Shown here one piece after another: positions 22,615-30,714 of a stretch of 64,000 nt of DNA (position 1 is its first letter; each line of letters starts with the position of its first letter). The notes under the pieces are model-generated. The model saw only the letters and a program-made list of their open reading frames with translations, was not told the origin of the DNA and did not search any database. Source of the DNA: Oscillospiraceae bacterium (GTDB lineage Bacteria > Bacillota > Clostridia > Oscillospirales > Oscillospiraceae); assembly GCA_017436785.1 (NCBI GenBank), contig JAFSCK010000163.1:1-64000 (forward strand). Direction: 5' to 3'. Position numbers and translations under genes: made by a program.

Positions 22615-23802
22615 ATGCCGCAGAGCAAAACTAAGAGCAAAAAAGGTGCTTCCGGAATGGGAAATATCCGGAAGGTTACTAAGACCACCAAAGGTAAAGA
22701 GTATACGTACTATGAGGCCAGATACACCGAGGGATTTGATCCGGGAACCGGAAAGCAAATCCAGAGAAGCATCACCGGCAAGACGCAGAAAGAAGTTTCT
22801 CAGAAATTGAAAGCTGCTCTCGCAGCCATTGACTCAGGAACGTACAAAGCTCCCTGTAAAATGAGTGTGGGTGATTGGCTGGATATCTGGGTTTCTGAAT
22901 ACCTCAAAAACGTCAAGCCCTTGACTGTGCAAAATTACACGAAGCAGGTTAATAAACACCTGAAACCCGCCCTGGGTGCAACCAAGCTGGAATCCCTGGA
23001 TGCCCACACAATCCAGAAATTCTACAACTCCCTAACTGCGTCCGGACTTGCACCCAAAACGGTCAAGAACATCCACGGAGTGCTTCACAGCGCTCTGCAG
23101 CAGGCCATTGCAAACGATTATATCCGGCATAATCCAACGGAAGCCTGTAAGCTACCGAAGGTTGTAAAACCGGAAATCAAGCCATTGGAGCCTGACGAGA
23201 TTGCCCGACTGCTGCAGGTAGCTGAAAAAGACGATTACTGCAACCTGTTTATTGTTGCGATGTTCACCGGAATGCGTCAAGGCGAGTTGTTAGGTTTGCC
23301 TTGGGAATGCGTTGACTTCGAAACCGGTATTATCACGGTTAAGCAGCAACTTCAATGCATTGACGGAGACTATTTCCTGGAGACTCCAAAGAACGGCAAA
23401 AAGCGTACGATTCTTCCCGCTCCCATTGTTATGGATACACTCAGCAAAGAACTGCAAAAGCAGCAGGCTGAGAAAGCGCTTGCCGGCGATCTGTGGAATA
23501 ATCATTGCAATCTTGTGTTTACTGATGCCCTTGGAAAGAATCTAGTCCGGCGCACGGTTGTAAAGCATTTCAAGAAGATTATTCAGCGTGCAGAAATCTC
23601 TGATGATGCCAGATTTCATGATCTGCGCCACAGTTTCGCCGTTACCTCCCTCTATGCGGGAGACGATATCAAAACTGTACAGACCAATCTTGGCCATGCA
23701 ACCGCCCAGTTCACCCTGGATACGTACGGCCATGTAACCCAGAAAATGCGCCAGGACAGTGCCAATCGAATGCAGCATTTCTATGAGCAGTTGAGCAAAT
23801 AA
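22615..23802 (+). CDS. int: tyrosine recombinase integrase
   Basis: 395 residues. An N-terminal arm-binding domain (about 18-75, YYEARYTEGFDPGTGK), a core-binding SAM-like domain (about 83-175), and the catalytic domain with Arg221 (GMRQGEL), His335/Arg338 (HDLRHS), His361 (LGHA) and nucleophile Tyr371 (LDTYGH). All catalytic residues are intact, so the element could be active. It is placed 130 bases from the tRNA-Trp attachment site, as usual for tRNA-targeting integrases. The ATG at 22615 is preferred because AAAGGAG lies just upstream. Confidence 0.96.
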   Translation: MPQSKTKSKKGASGMGNIRKVTKTTKGKEYTYYEARYTEGFDPGTGKQIQRSITGKTQKEVSQKLKAALAAIDSGTYKAPCKMSVGDWLDIWVSEYLKNVKPLTVQNYTKQVNKHLKPALGATKLESLDAHTIQKFYNSLTASGLAPKTVKNIHGVLHSALQQAIANDYIRHNPTEACKLPKVVKPEIKPLEPDEIARLLQVAEKDDYCNLFIVAMFTGMRQGELLGLPWECVDFETGIITVKQQLQCIDGDYFLETPKNGKKRTILPAPIVMDTLSKELQKQQAEKALAGDLWNNHCNLVFTDALGKNLVRRTVVKHFKKIIQRAEISDDARFHDLRHSFAVTSLYAGDDIKTVQTNLGHATAQFTLDTYGHVTQKMRQDSANRMQHFYEQLSK

Positions 23803-23813
23803 AATGCTGCAAT

Positions 23814-23835
23814 AAGGGGAAACACAAGGGGAAAC
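23814..23835. promoter_or_regulatory. right-end integrase arm sites
   Basis: AAGGGGAAAC occurs at 23814-23823 and 23826-23835, the same decamer, orientation and 12-bp period as at 10398-10419. It lies between int and attR. Confidence 0.65.
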
Positions 23836-23891
23836 TTACAGATAGCAGCCTGTTTTCGCAGAAAGTGAGCCCAAAAAGTTCCTATAAATGC

Positions 23892-23931
23892 AGAAAACAG
23901 TCAGTAATTATAACAATTACTGACTGTTTTC

Positions 23932-23932
<1 letters not shown>
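23892..23932 (-). terminator. element-borne terminator behind tRNA-Trp
   Basis: AGAAAACAGTCAGTAATT and AATTACTGACTGTTTTCT pair perfectly around a 5-base loop and abut the tRNA 3' end. It replaces the original terminator now stranded at 10222-10257. Confidence 0.8.
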
Positions 23933-24007
<75 letters not shown>

Positions 24008-24040
24008 ATATATCATTTCAGGCGAAGGCCTGTTAAAAAC

Positions 24041-24117
24041 TGGTGGGCCTTCAGGGATTCGAACCCGGGACTATCCGGTTATGAGCCGGAGGCTCTAACC
24101 AACTGAGCTAAAGGCCC
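24041..24117 (-). tRNA. tRNA with CAU anticodon (Met elongator, or Ile2)
   Basis: A 77-nt cloverleaf with encoded CCA. Acceptor GGGCCUU pairs with AAGGCCC, the anticodon loop is CUCAUAA, and the T-loop is UUCGAAU. It is not the initiator tRNA in acceptor or anticodon stem form. Elongator Met and lysidine-modified Ile2 share this anticodon; I favour Met. The T-stem has one apparent C-U mismatch (second pair). Confidence 0.85.
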
Positions 24118-24153
24118 ATAGATAAGCGGGTGTTTCTCATCACCACGAGGCGT

Positions 24154-24182
24154 ATTATAACATGGAAAGAAACGTCTGTCAA
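24154..24182 (-). promoter_or_regulatory. consensus sigma-A promoter for the tRNA pair
   Basis: On the minus strand TTGACA (24182-24177), 17-bp spacer, TATAAT (24159-24154): both hexamers are perfect, as expected for stable RNA. Confidence 0.93.
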
Positions 24183-24255
24183 GCAATTTCTTTCGGGAAA
24201 TGCAAGTTTTTCCACAAGGGAATCTTAAAGTTTATTTAATCTTTCAGAAGACACA

Positions 24256-24284
24256 TGGACAGGGGAACGCGGCTGTGATAGGAT
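24256..24284 (+). promoter_or_regulatory. sigma-A promoter
   Basis: TGGACA (24256-24261), 17-bp spacer, TAGGAT (24279-24284), about 20 bases before the start of the membrane protein gene at 24307. Confidence 0.65.
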
Positions 24285-24306
24285 AGTTTCAAAAGAGGTG
24301 CTGCTT

Positions 24307-25125
24307 ATGAAGCTTCTGAAAAATCGAAATCTTTGGATCAGTGCCGCGGCGGGCCTTGCCTTTGCGGCGGTAATCTATCCATATCATCATGATATGTATG
24401 TGTCGGTGACATTTACCTATGTGTGCGCGGTGATGAACCTGTTTTCAGCAGTTCTTTTTTCCATCCTGCTGTATCTGAAACTGGAGGGGAAATTCCCTTG
24501 GGACAGCCTTGGCAGTGTAGTGATGTCTCTTCTTGTGCAGATCCCGGGGCATATGCTGTTCTCTTCCATAAACTGGGGCTCTTGGGTTTGTCTGGGGCTG
24601 ATTGCTGCGTATTTACTGTATTGCTGGGTCATCTGGCGGAAAGCACATCCGCTGACAAAGGAACAGAAAAAACGCCGCTGCATTGCCATCCTTGTCCTTA
24701 TGCTGCTGGGGAGCTGCCTTTGGGGTTACTATAGCAGTCCGGTCCTGCGGGTCCGGGTCTTTCTGATGCAGTATCAGGATATGCTGGAAGAACGCATCCA
24801 AGCGGCCAATGGGGACATCAACGAGGTAGAAGGTGTGTTCCTGTCTGATCCCATGCCGGTGCTTTGCGGCATCCAGAAGTATGATGTCTGGCCCGGAGAT
24901 CATGACATGATGGAATTTCATCTGTTTGCCAGTGGCTTCGGTTCACAAACCAGCTATTATGGCTGCTATTATTCCTTTGACGATGTGCCATTGCCATATT
25001 GCTATGCAACAACGGGCCTTGTGCAGGAGGACGAGAATTTCTGGACATGGGTGGGAGAAGGGGATAACCACGGAGCCACCCGGAAGTTATCCGACCACTG
25101 GTATTATTTTGAAGCCCATTTTTGA
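24307..25125 (+). CDS. hypothetical membrane protein, 272 residues
   Basis: No family recognised. About five hydrophobic helices fill the first 150 residues (for example LWISAAAGLAFAAVIY, FSAVLFSILLYL, IAILVLMLLGSCLW). A C-terminal extracytoplasmic part of about 120 residues follows, rich in Trp, Tyr and Asp. AGAGG is nine bases before the ATG at 24307, which is preferred over the GTG at 24298 because that GTG overlaps the ribosome site. It stands alone between the tRNA pair and the peptidase gene. Confidence 0.75.
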   Translation: MKLLKNRNLWISAAAGLAFAAVIYPYHHDMYVSVTFTYVCAVMNLFSAVLFSILLYLKLEGKFPWDSLGSVVMSLLVQIPGHMLFSSINWGSWVCLGLIAAYLLYCWVIWRKAHPLTKEQKKRRCIAILVLMLLGSCLWGYYSSPVLRVRVFLMQYQDMLEERIQAANGDINEVEGVFLSDPMPVLCGIQKYDVWPGDHDMMEFHLFASGFGSQTSYYGCYYSFDDVPLPYCYATTGLVQEDENFWTWVGEGDNHGATRKLSDHWYYFEAHF

Positions 25126-25135
25126 TAAAATCCTC

Positions 25136-25164
25136 TTGCGAAATCTGTTGCAATGCGCTACCAT
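25136..25164 (+). promoter_or_regulatory. sigma-A promoter for the M28 peptidase
   Basis: TTGCGA (25136-25141), 17-bp spacer, TACCAT (25159-25164). An in-frame ATG at 25153 lies inside this promoter and is therefore unlikely to be the start. Confidence 0.6.
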
Positions 25165-25197
25165 AGGGGCATCCAAAGAAGAAAGACGGTGGTTTTC

Positions 25198-26421
25198 GTG
25201 AATGCGAAGCAAATTATGAAGATTTTTGAGGAAACAGCCTATATCCGCACAGGCGGCAGCCCGGAGGAGCTGCGCTGCGCCCAGTATCTGCAAGCAAAAG
25301 CGGCGGAGATGGGCTTGCAGGCAGAATTGCTGCCCTTCGAGGTGCCCATGGCGCAGATGCAGGAAGCGGTTTTTGAGGTAGATGGTGTGGAGATTCCCTG
25401 CAAGGGCTACCTGTGCGCCGGAACCTCTGAAATTGAGGCGCCTTTTTACTACCTGCGAAACAAGGACGAATATTCTCTCAGTCAGTGCCGGGGCAAGATC
25501 GTGCTGATCGACGGCTATCTTGGCTACTGGGCTTATCAGGATATGCTGACCTACGGTGCGGTAGGCTGCGTGACCTATAATGGAAACGTCAATTTCAGTG
25601 ACCGGGACATCGACCAGCGGGAGCTGCGCAATTATGTCCATCAGGGAAAGCGGATGGCCTGTGTCAACATCAACGCCAAGGATGTGGTGGCACTGATCGA
25701 CAAAGGTGCTGCCAATGCGAAAATCCGCCTGAAGCAGGAGGAGTACACAGGCACCTCCCACAATGTCCTGCTGGAACTGCCCGGCGAGATTCCCGAGTAC
25801 ATTACCTTTACTGCCCACTATGATTCCGTGCCCCTGTCTGAGGGTGCCTATGACAATATGTCCGGCTCCATTGGCCTGCTGGCACTGGCAGAGTATTATG
25901 CCAAGCACCCCCACCGCTACGGTCTGCGTTTCCTCTGGTGCGGCAGTGAGGAGCGGGGACTGCTGGGCTCCAAGGCCTACTGCGCGGAAGAGGCAAATCT
26001 GAAGGATTGTGTTCTGAACATCAATCTGGACATGATCGGCAGCATTATGGGTAAATTCATCTCCTGCGTTACCGCAGAGGAAAAGCTGTGCCATTACATC
26101 TCCTATCTGGGATCGGAAATGGGCTTCGGCGTAGAGGTATCTCAGGATGTCTATTCCAGCGATTCCACGCCCTTTGCGGACAAGGGGATTCCTGCAGTTT
26201 CCTTTGCCCGGCTGGCACCTCATAATACGGCCAGCTACCATAACCGTTATGATACTATGGCAGTGATGAAAGGCGAGCAGATGGAGGCGGATATTGCCTT
26301 CATTACCGCTTTTGCAGACCGTATGGCAAATGCCGTCCGCTGCCCGGTGAAACGGGAAATGCCCGAAAAGATGAAGGAGAAGCTGGACAATTACTTAGGC
26401 CGCAAGCGCGCAAATCCGTAA
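25198..26421 (+). CDS. M28-family metallopeptidase with PA-type insert
   Basis: 407 residues. An N-terminal segment and a protease-associated-like domain (about 95-165) are followed by a di-zinc peptidase core: His in TAHYDS, Asp in YDNMSG, Glu-Glu in GSEERGLLG, Asp in INLDMIG and His in SYHNRYDT. This is a cytoplasmic or peripheral aminopeptidase; no signal peptide is seen. I chose GTG at 25198 since the promoter rules out 25153 and the ATG at 25216 lacks a ribosome site; the site for the GTG (GGTGG) is itself modest. Confidence 0.85.
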   Translation: MNAKQIMKIFEETAYIRTGGSPEELRCAQYLQAKAAEMGLQAELLPFEVPMAQMQEAVFEVDGVEIPCKGYLCAGTSEIEAPFYYLRNKDEYSLSQCRGKIVLIDGYLGYWAYQDMLTYGAVGCVTYNGNVNFSDRDIDQRELRNYVHQGKRMACVNINAKDVVALIDKGAANAKIRLKQEEYTGTSHNVLLELPGEIPEYITFTAHYDSVPLSEGAYDNMSGSIGLLALAEYYAKHPHRYGLRFLWCGSEERGLLGSKAYCAEEANLKDCVLNINLDMIGSIMGKFISCVTAEEKLCHYISYLGSEMGFGVEVSQDVYSSDSTPFADKGIPAVSFARLAPHNTASYHNRYDTMAVMKGEQMEADIAFITAFADRMANAVRCPVKREMPEKMKEKLDNYLGRKRANP

Positions 26422-26425
26422 ACAG

Positions 26426-26455
26426 AGCCCCGGCTGATGATAAACAGCCGGGGCT
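26426..26455 (+). terminator. hairpin terminator after the peptidase
   Basis: AGCCCCGGCTG and CAGCCGGGGCT pair perfectly around an 8-base loop. The T tail is weak. Confidence 0.7.
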
Positions 26456-26516
26456 TCCTCAGTCAAAATGCTGAAAATTATACATATTCTGTTCATACTT
26501 TCGGAGGCAATCCTAA

Positions 26517-26597
26517 TTGTTTTTCCATAAAGAAGTGATAAAATAAAAAGGTATTCATAGGCGTTTTTCTCCTAAATTTTTAGAAAGGAATACCGTT
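26517..26597 (+). promoter_or_regulatory. promoter and structured leader of the NCS2 permease
   Basis: TTGTTT (26517-26522), 16-bp spacer, TAAAAT (26539-26544). In the leader GGTATTC (26550-26556) pairs with GAATACC (26588-26594), which overlaps the AAAGGA ribosome site, and CTAAA/TTTAG can stack inside. It may gate translation. No purine riboswitch core was found. Confidence 0.5.
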
Positions 26598-28037
26598 ATG
26601 TTAGAAAAAGTTTTTAAGCTTAAGGAAAACGGAACGACTGTCAAGACGGAAGTGGTAGCCGGTATCACGACCTTCATGACCATGGCCTATATCATTGCCC
26701 TGAACCCCAATCTGCTGACCAATTTCGGCGCAGAGGGCGTTCAGCTGTGGAATGGTGTATTCATGGCTACCTGCGTTGCTTCTGCTGTGGGTATGTTCTG
26801 CATGGCCTTCTTGGCCAACAAGCCTTTCGCACTGGCACCCGGCATGGGTCTGAACAGCTTCTTCGCCGTGGTGGTAGGCAACATCGTTGCCATGACCGGT
26901 ATGAGCTATGTGGCATCTTTTCGGGCTGCACTCATCATCATTCTGATCGAGGGCATTGTTTTTGTGGTTCTGTCCATCTTCAATGTCCGCGAAAAGATCG
27001 TGGAGTCTATTCCTCTGGGCATCCGTCTGGGCATTTCTCCTGCCATCGGCCTGATGCTGATGAACATCGGCCTTGGCTCCAACGTAGGCATCTATGCCGA
27101 GGGAAATGGCTTCACTACGCCCTTCTTTGTCATGCGTGACTTCTTCGGTGCGCTGACTCCCAGTGTGCTGCAGACCAACATGGGCGATGCCGGTTACGCA
27201 ACTATGATCCTGACTGTAGTCACCATGTTTGTGGGCCTGTTTGCCATCGTTGCCATGGCTAAGAAGGGGATCAAGGGTGCCGTTCTGTTCGGCATGCTGA
27301 TCGCTTCCGTTGTCTACTGGGTGGGCTCCTTTGCCTTCTTGGGCACCAATCCCTTCGCCTCTTTGACCACTGCTTCCTTTGTGCCTCCTGTTGCAGATAT
27401 GCTGGAGACTACCTTCTTCAAGTTCAACTTTGCTGGCTTTGCGGAGATCGGCTGGTTCACGGTCATCACTCTGATCGTCACCTTCTGCGTCATCGATATG
27501 TTCGATACCATCGGCACACTGGTGGGTACCGCTTCCCGTGCAGGCATGGTGGATGAGGAGGGCAATATGCCCAATATGAAGGAAGCTCTGCTGTCCGATG
27601 CTGTTGGTACCATCGTGGGTGCCTGCACCGGTACCTCCACAGTTACCACCTTTGTGGAATCTGCTTCCGGTGTGGAGGCTGGCGGCAGAACCGGTATGAC
27701 CGCACTGGTTACTGGCCTGCTGTTCCTTGCCTGCATGTTCCTCGCCCCCATTGCTGCCATCATCCCCGCAGCCGCAACCTCTGCTGCGCTGATCTACGTG
27801 GGCGTGCTGATGCTGCAGGGTCTGCAGAACGTGGACTTCAATGATATGGACCAGATGGTTCCTGTGGCTTTGATGCTGATCGGCATGCCCGTTTCCGGCT
27901 CCATTGGCCATGCCATCGGCATCGGTCTGATCAGCTACACCATCATGAAGATCTTCGGCGGCAAGGCAAAGGAAGTTTCCGCATTGACCTACATCATTTC
28001 TGCACTGTTCTTGGTAAAGTTCTTTCTGGCAGTGTAA
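26598..28037 (+). CDS. NCS2-family purine permease (AzgA/PbuG-like)
   Basis: 479 residues with about 13 membrane helices. The start VVAGITTFMTMAYI and the substrate-region motif FALAPGMGLNSFF are hallmarks of the AzgA branch, which takes up adenine, hypoxanthine or guanine with protons. A second motif, FVESASGVEAGGRTG, carries the conserved Glu of this branch. Which purine is used cannot be told. AAAGGA lies before the ATG inside a predicted hairpin. It is monocistronic, ending at a terminator shared with the next convergent gene. Confidence 0.93.
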   Translation: MLEKVFKLKENGTTVKTEVVAGITTFMTMAYIIALNPNLLTNFGAEGVQLWNGVFMATCVASAVGMFCMAFLANKPFALAPGMGLNSFFAVVVGNIVAMTGMSYVASFRAALIIILIEGIVFVVLSIFNVREKIVESIPLGIRLGISPAIGLMLMNIGLGSNVGIYAEGNGFTTPFFVMRDFFGALTPSVLQTNMGDAGYATMILTVVTMFVGLFAIVAMAKKGIKGAVLFGMLIASVVYWVGSFAFLGTNPFASLTTASFVPPVADMLETTFFKFNFAGFAEIGWFTVITLIVTFCVIDMFDTIGTLVGTASRAGMVDEEGNMPNMKEALLSDAVGTIVGACTGTSTVTTFVESASGVEAGGRTGMTALVTGLLFLACMFLAPIAAIIPAAATSAALIYVGVLMLQGLQNVDFNDMDQMVPVALMLIGMPVSGSIGHAIGIGLISYTIMKIFGGKAKEVSALTYIISALFLVKFFLAV

Positions 28038-28057
28038 TCATCCAAACATATCATGAC

Positions 28058-28081
28058 TGGGAGGGCATAGGCCCTCCCAGT
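28058..28081. terminator. bidirectional terminator
   Basis: CTGGGAGGGC and GCCCTCCCAG pair around a short loop between two convergent genes, with TTTCGTT after it on the plus strand. Confidence 0.85.
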
Positions 28082-28085
28082 TTCG

Positions 28086-28421
28086 TTATTTTGCTGTCCA
28101 GATCAGCTCGCCGCCGAAATAAACTTCCGTAATTCCGTTGCGTTCTATCGGTGTGTAATAGACACCGGAGGAGAAAAAACGGGACACCAGAACCTCTCGC
28201 GCGCTGATGTACAGGGCATTTCCTTCCTGCCGGAATTTCCAGCCCCGGAAAGCAATTCCGGAGGCTTCGGTGGCTGCATTGAAGTGCAGTTGACCGTCTT
28301 CACCTTCGTTAATATGATAATAGATTGGGTCAGCAGGTGCCCCGATAAAAAAGAGCTTCACCGGAATGGCAATGGCCAGAAGCAGTACCGCTGCAAGGGC
28401 AATGGACAGAACCTTCTTCAT
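28086..28421 (-). CDS. small secreted or membrane-anchored protein
   Basis: 111 residues. An N-terminal signal or anchor helix (MKKVLSIALAAVLLLAIAI) is followed by an approximately 80-residue beta-rich extracytoplasmic domain. There is no cysteine lipobox and no recognised family. AGGAGG lies nine bases upstream of the ATG. Monocistronic. Confidence 0.75.
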   Translation of the reverse strand: MKKVLSIALAAVLLLAIAIPVKLFFIGAPADPIYYHINEGEDGQLHFNAATEASGIAFRGWKFRQEGNALYISAREVLVSRFFSSGVYYTPIERNGITEVYFGGELIWTAK

Positions 28422-28515
28422 AAAAACCAGCCTCCTTTCTATTTCATTCTATCATATGGAAAAACAGCTCACAAGAAAAGGAACAGAAACTTAAGAAAGA
28501 CTTAATAAGGACCCG

Positions 28516-28544
28516 TTGAAATAGGATATGGGCCATGCTATACT
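28516..28544 (+). promoter_or_regulatory. sigma-A promoter
   Basis: TTGAAA (28516-28521), 17-bp spacer, TATACT (28539-28544), ahead of AGGAGG and the ATG at 28567. Confidence 0.8.
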
Positions 28545-28566
28545 GACTTTAACAGGAGGGAAAGTC

Positions 28567-28974
28567 ATGGAAACAATCATTGATTATCTGGATATCCCGG
28601 AAGCAGAACGCATGCCTGTTTTACAGGCACTGTTAGATACCACCAACTTTTGGAGCAAGGACAGTCTGGAAACACTGAAAGAAAAAATGGATGCGGCAGT
28701 TCGGGACCAGCTTCCCGTATACCGCTTCGTATTCCGGGGAGACACTCTCATCGGCTACAGCTTTCTCTATGGAGAAACTACACCCAACCAGATCGGCGGT
28801 GGGGCAGTGAACAATATGGACGAGCTTCCCCTAGCGCTAGATATTCGGGTTCTGGAAGAGGATATTGCCATCTGGGAACAGCATGGATGTGACCGGATGG
28901 CGAATGTATTTCGTATGCTGCTGGAAAACCATAAAAGGGGGCTTGGACGGCGGCCAGAAGAGGCTTGTAGATAA
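28567..28974 (+). CDS. hypothetical cytosolic protein, 135 residues
   Basis: No family recognised. The protein is soluble and acidic and begins METIIDYLDIPEAERMP. It has a mixed helix/strand pattern (VYRFVFRGDTLIGYSFLYGE) and no membrane segment. The start is set by AGGAGG; an upstream in-frame ATG overlaps the promoter -10 region. A palindromic repeat separates it from the convergent asnS. Confidence 0.7.
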   Translation: METIIDYLDIPEAERMPVLQALLDTTNFWSKDSLETLKEKMDAAVRDQLPVYRFVFRGDTLIGYSFLYGETTPNQIGGGAVNNMDELPLALDIRVLEEDIAIWEQHGCDRMANVFRMLLENHKRGLGRRPEEACR

Positions 28975-29002
28975 AACTGTAAAAGGCGTGCTGCAAATAA
29001 CG

Positions 29003-29104
29003 CTGTCATTGCGAACCAGTCCTCAGACTGGTGTGGCAATCTCCTTGTGGTTACGGAAACCTTGGGGGATTCCCACGCCAGTGTGCGCACTGGCTCGGAA
29101 TGAC
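29003..29104. repeat. dispersed palindromic repeat
   Basis: It starts TGTCATTGCGAACCAGTC and ends CACTGGCTCGGAATGACA. The left arm is of the CCAGT...ACTGG type, and the middle has GGCAATCTCC against GGGGATTCCC. It may end transcripts of the flanking convergent genes. Confidence 0.85.
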
Positions 29105-29137
29105 ACGTTTTTTGCAACACGCCATATTATTTCATTA

Positions 29138-30529
29138 TTACAGCTCGCAGTTGCCCACGGTTCTGGGGAAGGGGATGGCGTCGCGGATATTGCCGATGCC
29201 GGTCATATACATGACGATGCGCTCGAAGCCCAGACCGAAGCCTGCATGACGGGTGGAGCCGTACTTGCGCAGATCCAGATAGAAATCGTAATCCTCAGGC
29301 TTCATACCCAGCTCTTCGATGCGGGTCTTCAGCAGCTCGTAGTTGTCCTCACGCTGGCTGCCGCCGGTGATCTCGCCAACGCCGGGCACCAAGCAGTCCA
29401 CAGCGGCAACAGTCTTGCCATCGGGGTTCAGCTTCATGTAGAAAGCCTTGATCTCCTTGGGGTAGTCGGTAACGAAGACGGGCTTCTTGAAGATGACCTC
29501 GGTCAGATAGCGCTCGTGCTCCGTCTGCAGATCGCAGCCCCAGCTGACAGGATACTCGAACTGGTCGTTGTGCTTCTGCAGCAGCTCAACAGCCTCGGTG
29601 TAGGTGATTCTGCCGAAATCATTGTTCAGCACGTTATTCAGACGGTCCAGCAGGCCCTTGTCCAAGAACTGGTTAAAGAATGCCATTTCCTCGGGAGCGT
29701 GCTCCAGAACGTAGGAAATGATATACTTGATCATATCCTCTTCCACCCGCATCAGATCCTGCAGATCTGCAAAGGCCATTTCCGGCTCGATCATCCAGAA
29801 CTCGGCAGCATGACGGGTGGTGTTGGAGTTTTCGGCACGGAAGGTGGGGCCGAAGGTGTAGATGTTGCGGAATGCCATGGCGTAGGTCTCACCGTTGAGC
29901 TGACCGGAAACCGTCAGGTTGGTGGGCTTGCCGAAGAAATCCTTGCTGAAATCCACCTTGCCATCCTCGGTCAGAGGGATGTTGTTCAGATCCAGCGTGG
30001 TGACTTGGAACATTTCACCTGCGCCCTCGCAGTCAGAGCCGGTGATCAGGGGGGTGTTCACGTAGACGAAGTCCCGGTCTTGGAAGAACTTGTGGATGGC
30101 CATGGCAGCCAGAGAGCGGACGCGGAACACAGCCTGGAAGGTATTGGCCCGGGGACGCAGGTGGGGGATGGAGCGCAGGAACTCCATGGAATGCTTCTTA
30201 GGCTGCAGGGGATAGTCACCGGAGGAGGGACCCTCTACCGCAACGGTCTTGGCCTGGATCTCAAAGGGCTGCTTTGCATTGGGAGTCAGCACCAGAGTGC
30301 CCTTGACGATCAGTGCAGCACCAACATTGATCTTGGAAATTTCCTGAAAATTCTCGATAGAGTCATTATAAACCACCTGAACAGGGGTAAAGTAAGTACC
30401 GTCATTCAGGACGATGAAGCCAAACTGCTTGCTCGGCCGCTTGTTGCGGACCCAGCCGCCGATCTCGATTTCCTGATCGACATATTTTTCGGTGTTCTTG
30501 AACAATTCACGAACTGTGATCAGTTCCAT
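29138..30529 (-). CDS. asnS: asparaginyl-tRNA synthetase
   Basis: 463 residues. An N-terminal OB-fold anticodon-binding domain (about 1-115, [11 protein letters not shown]) is followed by a class II catalytic core. Motif 2 is in [13 protein letters not shown] and motif 3 in [31 protein letters not shown] is typical of AsnRS rather than AspRS. It charges tRNA-Asn with Asn. A promoter lies 36 bases upstream of the ATG and AGAGAGG serves as ribosome site. It is monocistronic. Confidence 0.97.
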   Translation of the reverse strand: MELITVRELFKNTEKYVDQEIEIGGWVRNKRPSKQFGFIVLNDGTYFTPVQVVYNDSIENFQEISKINVGAALIVKGTLVLTPNAKQPFEIQAKTVAVEGPSSGDYPLQPKKHSMEFLRSIPHLRPRANTFQAVFRVRSLAAMAIHKFFQDRDFVYVNTPLITGSDCEGAGEMFQVTTLDLNNIPLTEDGKVDFSKDFFGKPTNLTVSGQLNGETYAMAFRNIYTFGPTFRAENSNTTRHAAEFWMIEPEMAFADLQDLMRVEEDMIKYIISYVLEHAPEEMAFFNQFLDKGLLDRLNNVLNNDFGRITYTEAVELLQKHNDQFEYPVSWGCDLQTEHERYLTEVIFKKPVFVTDYPKEIKAFYMKLNPDGKTVAAVDCLVPGVGEITGGSQREDNYELLKTRIEELGMKPEDYDFYLDLRKYGSTRHAGFGLGFERIVMYMTGIGNIRDAIPFPRTVGNCEL

Positions 30530-30564
30530 AGGATATACCTCTCTTCTTGCTGAAAATATAGATT

Positions 30565-30593
30565 AGTATACGCCAATTTGGATGAATTTACAA
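30565..30593 (-). promoter_or_regulatory. sigma-A promoter for asnS
   Basis: On the minus strand TTGTAA (30593-30588), 17-bp spacer, TATACT (30570-30565). No T-box leader is present. Confidence 0.8.
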
Positions 30594-30643
30594 GAGGGAA
30601 ATGCTATTTTTGTGAAAAATATTGAAATTTAAGAAAAATTTAA

Positions 30644-30673
30644 TTGCACAGAAGGGGAGTAGTATGCTATGAT
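30644..30673 (+). promoter_or_regulatory. sigma-A promoter for the LTA synthase-like gene
   Basis: TTGCAC (30644-30649), 18-bp spacer, TATGAT (30668-30673). Confidence 0.65.
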
Positions 30674-30714
30674 AAGTAGCAATACGGCTGTATATCATGA
30701 AGGAGATTGTCGGC

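Noticed and set aside
26456..26597. Purine riboswitch upstream of the NCS2 permease
   Set aside because: The conserved loop and junction bases of the purine aptamer are absent; only a simple leader hairpin is seen.
26601..27911. A 436-codon antisense frame opposite the NCS2 permease
   Set aside because: It is His/Gly/Asn-rich nonsense composition typical of a reversed membrane protein gene; the permease is certain.
28865..30553. A 562-codon plus-strand frame opposite asnS
   Set aside because: asnS is a full-length, motif-complete gene on the minus strand, and the opposite frame has no domain and begins inside another gene.
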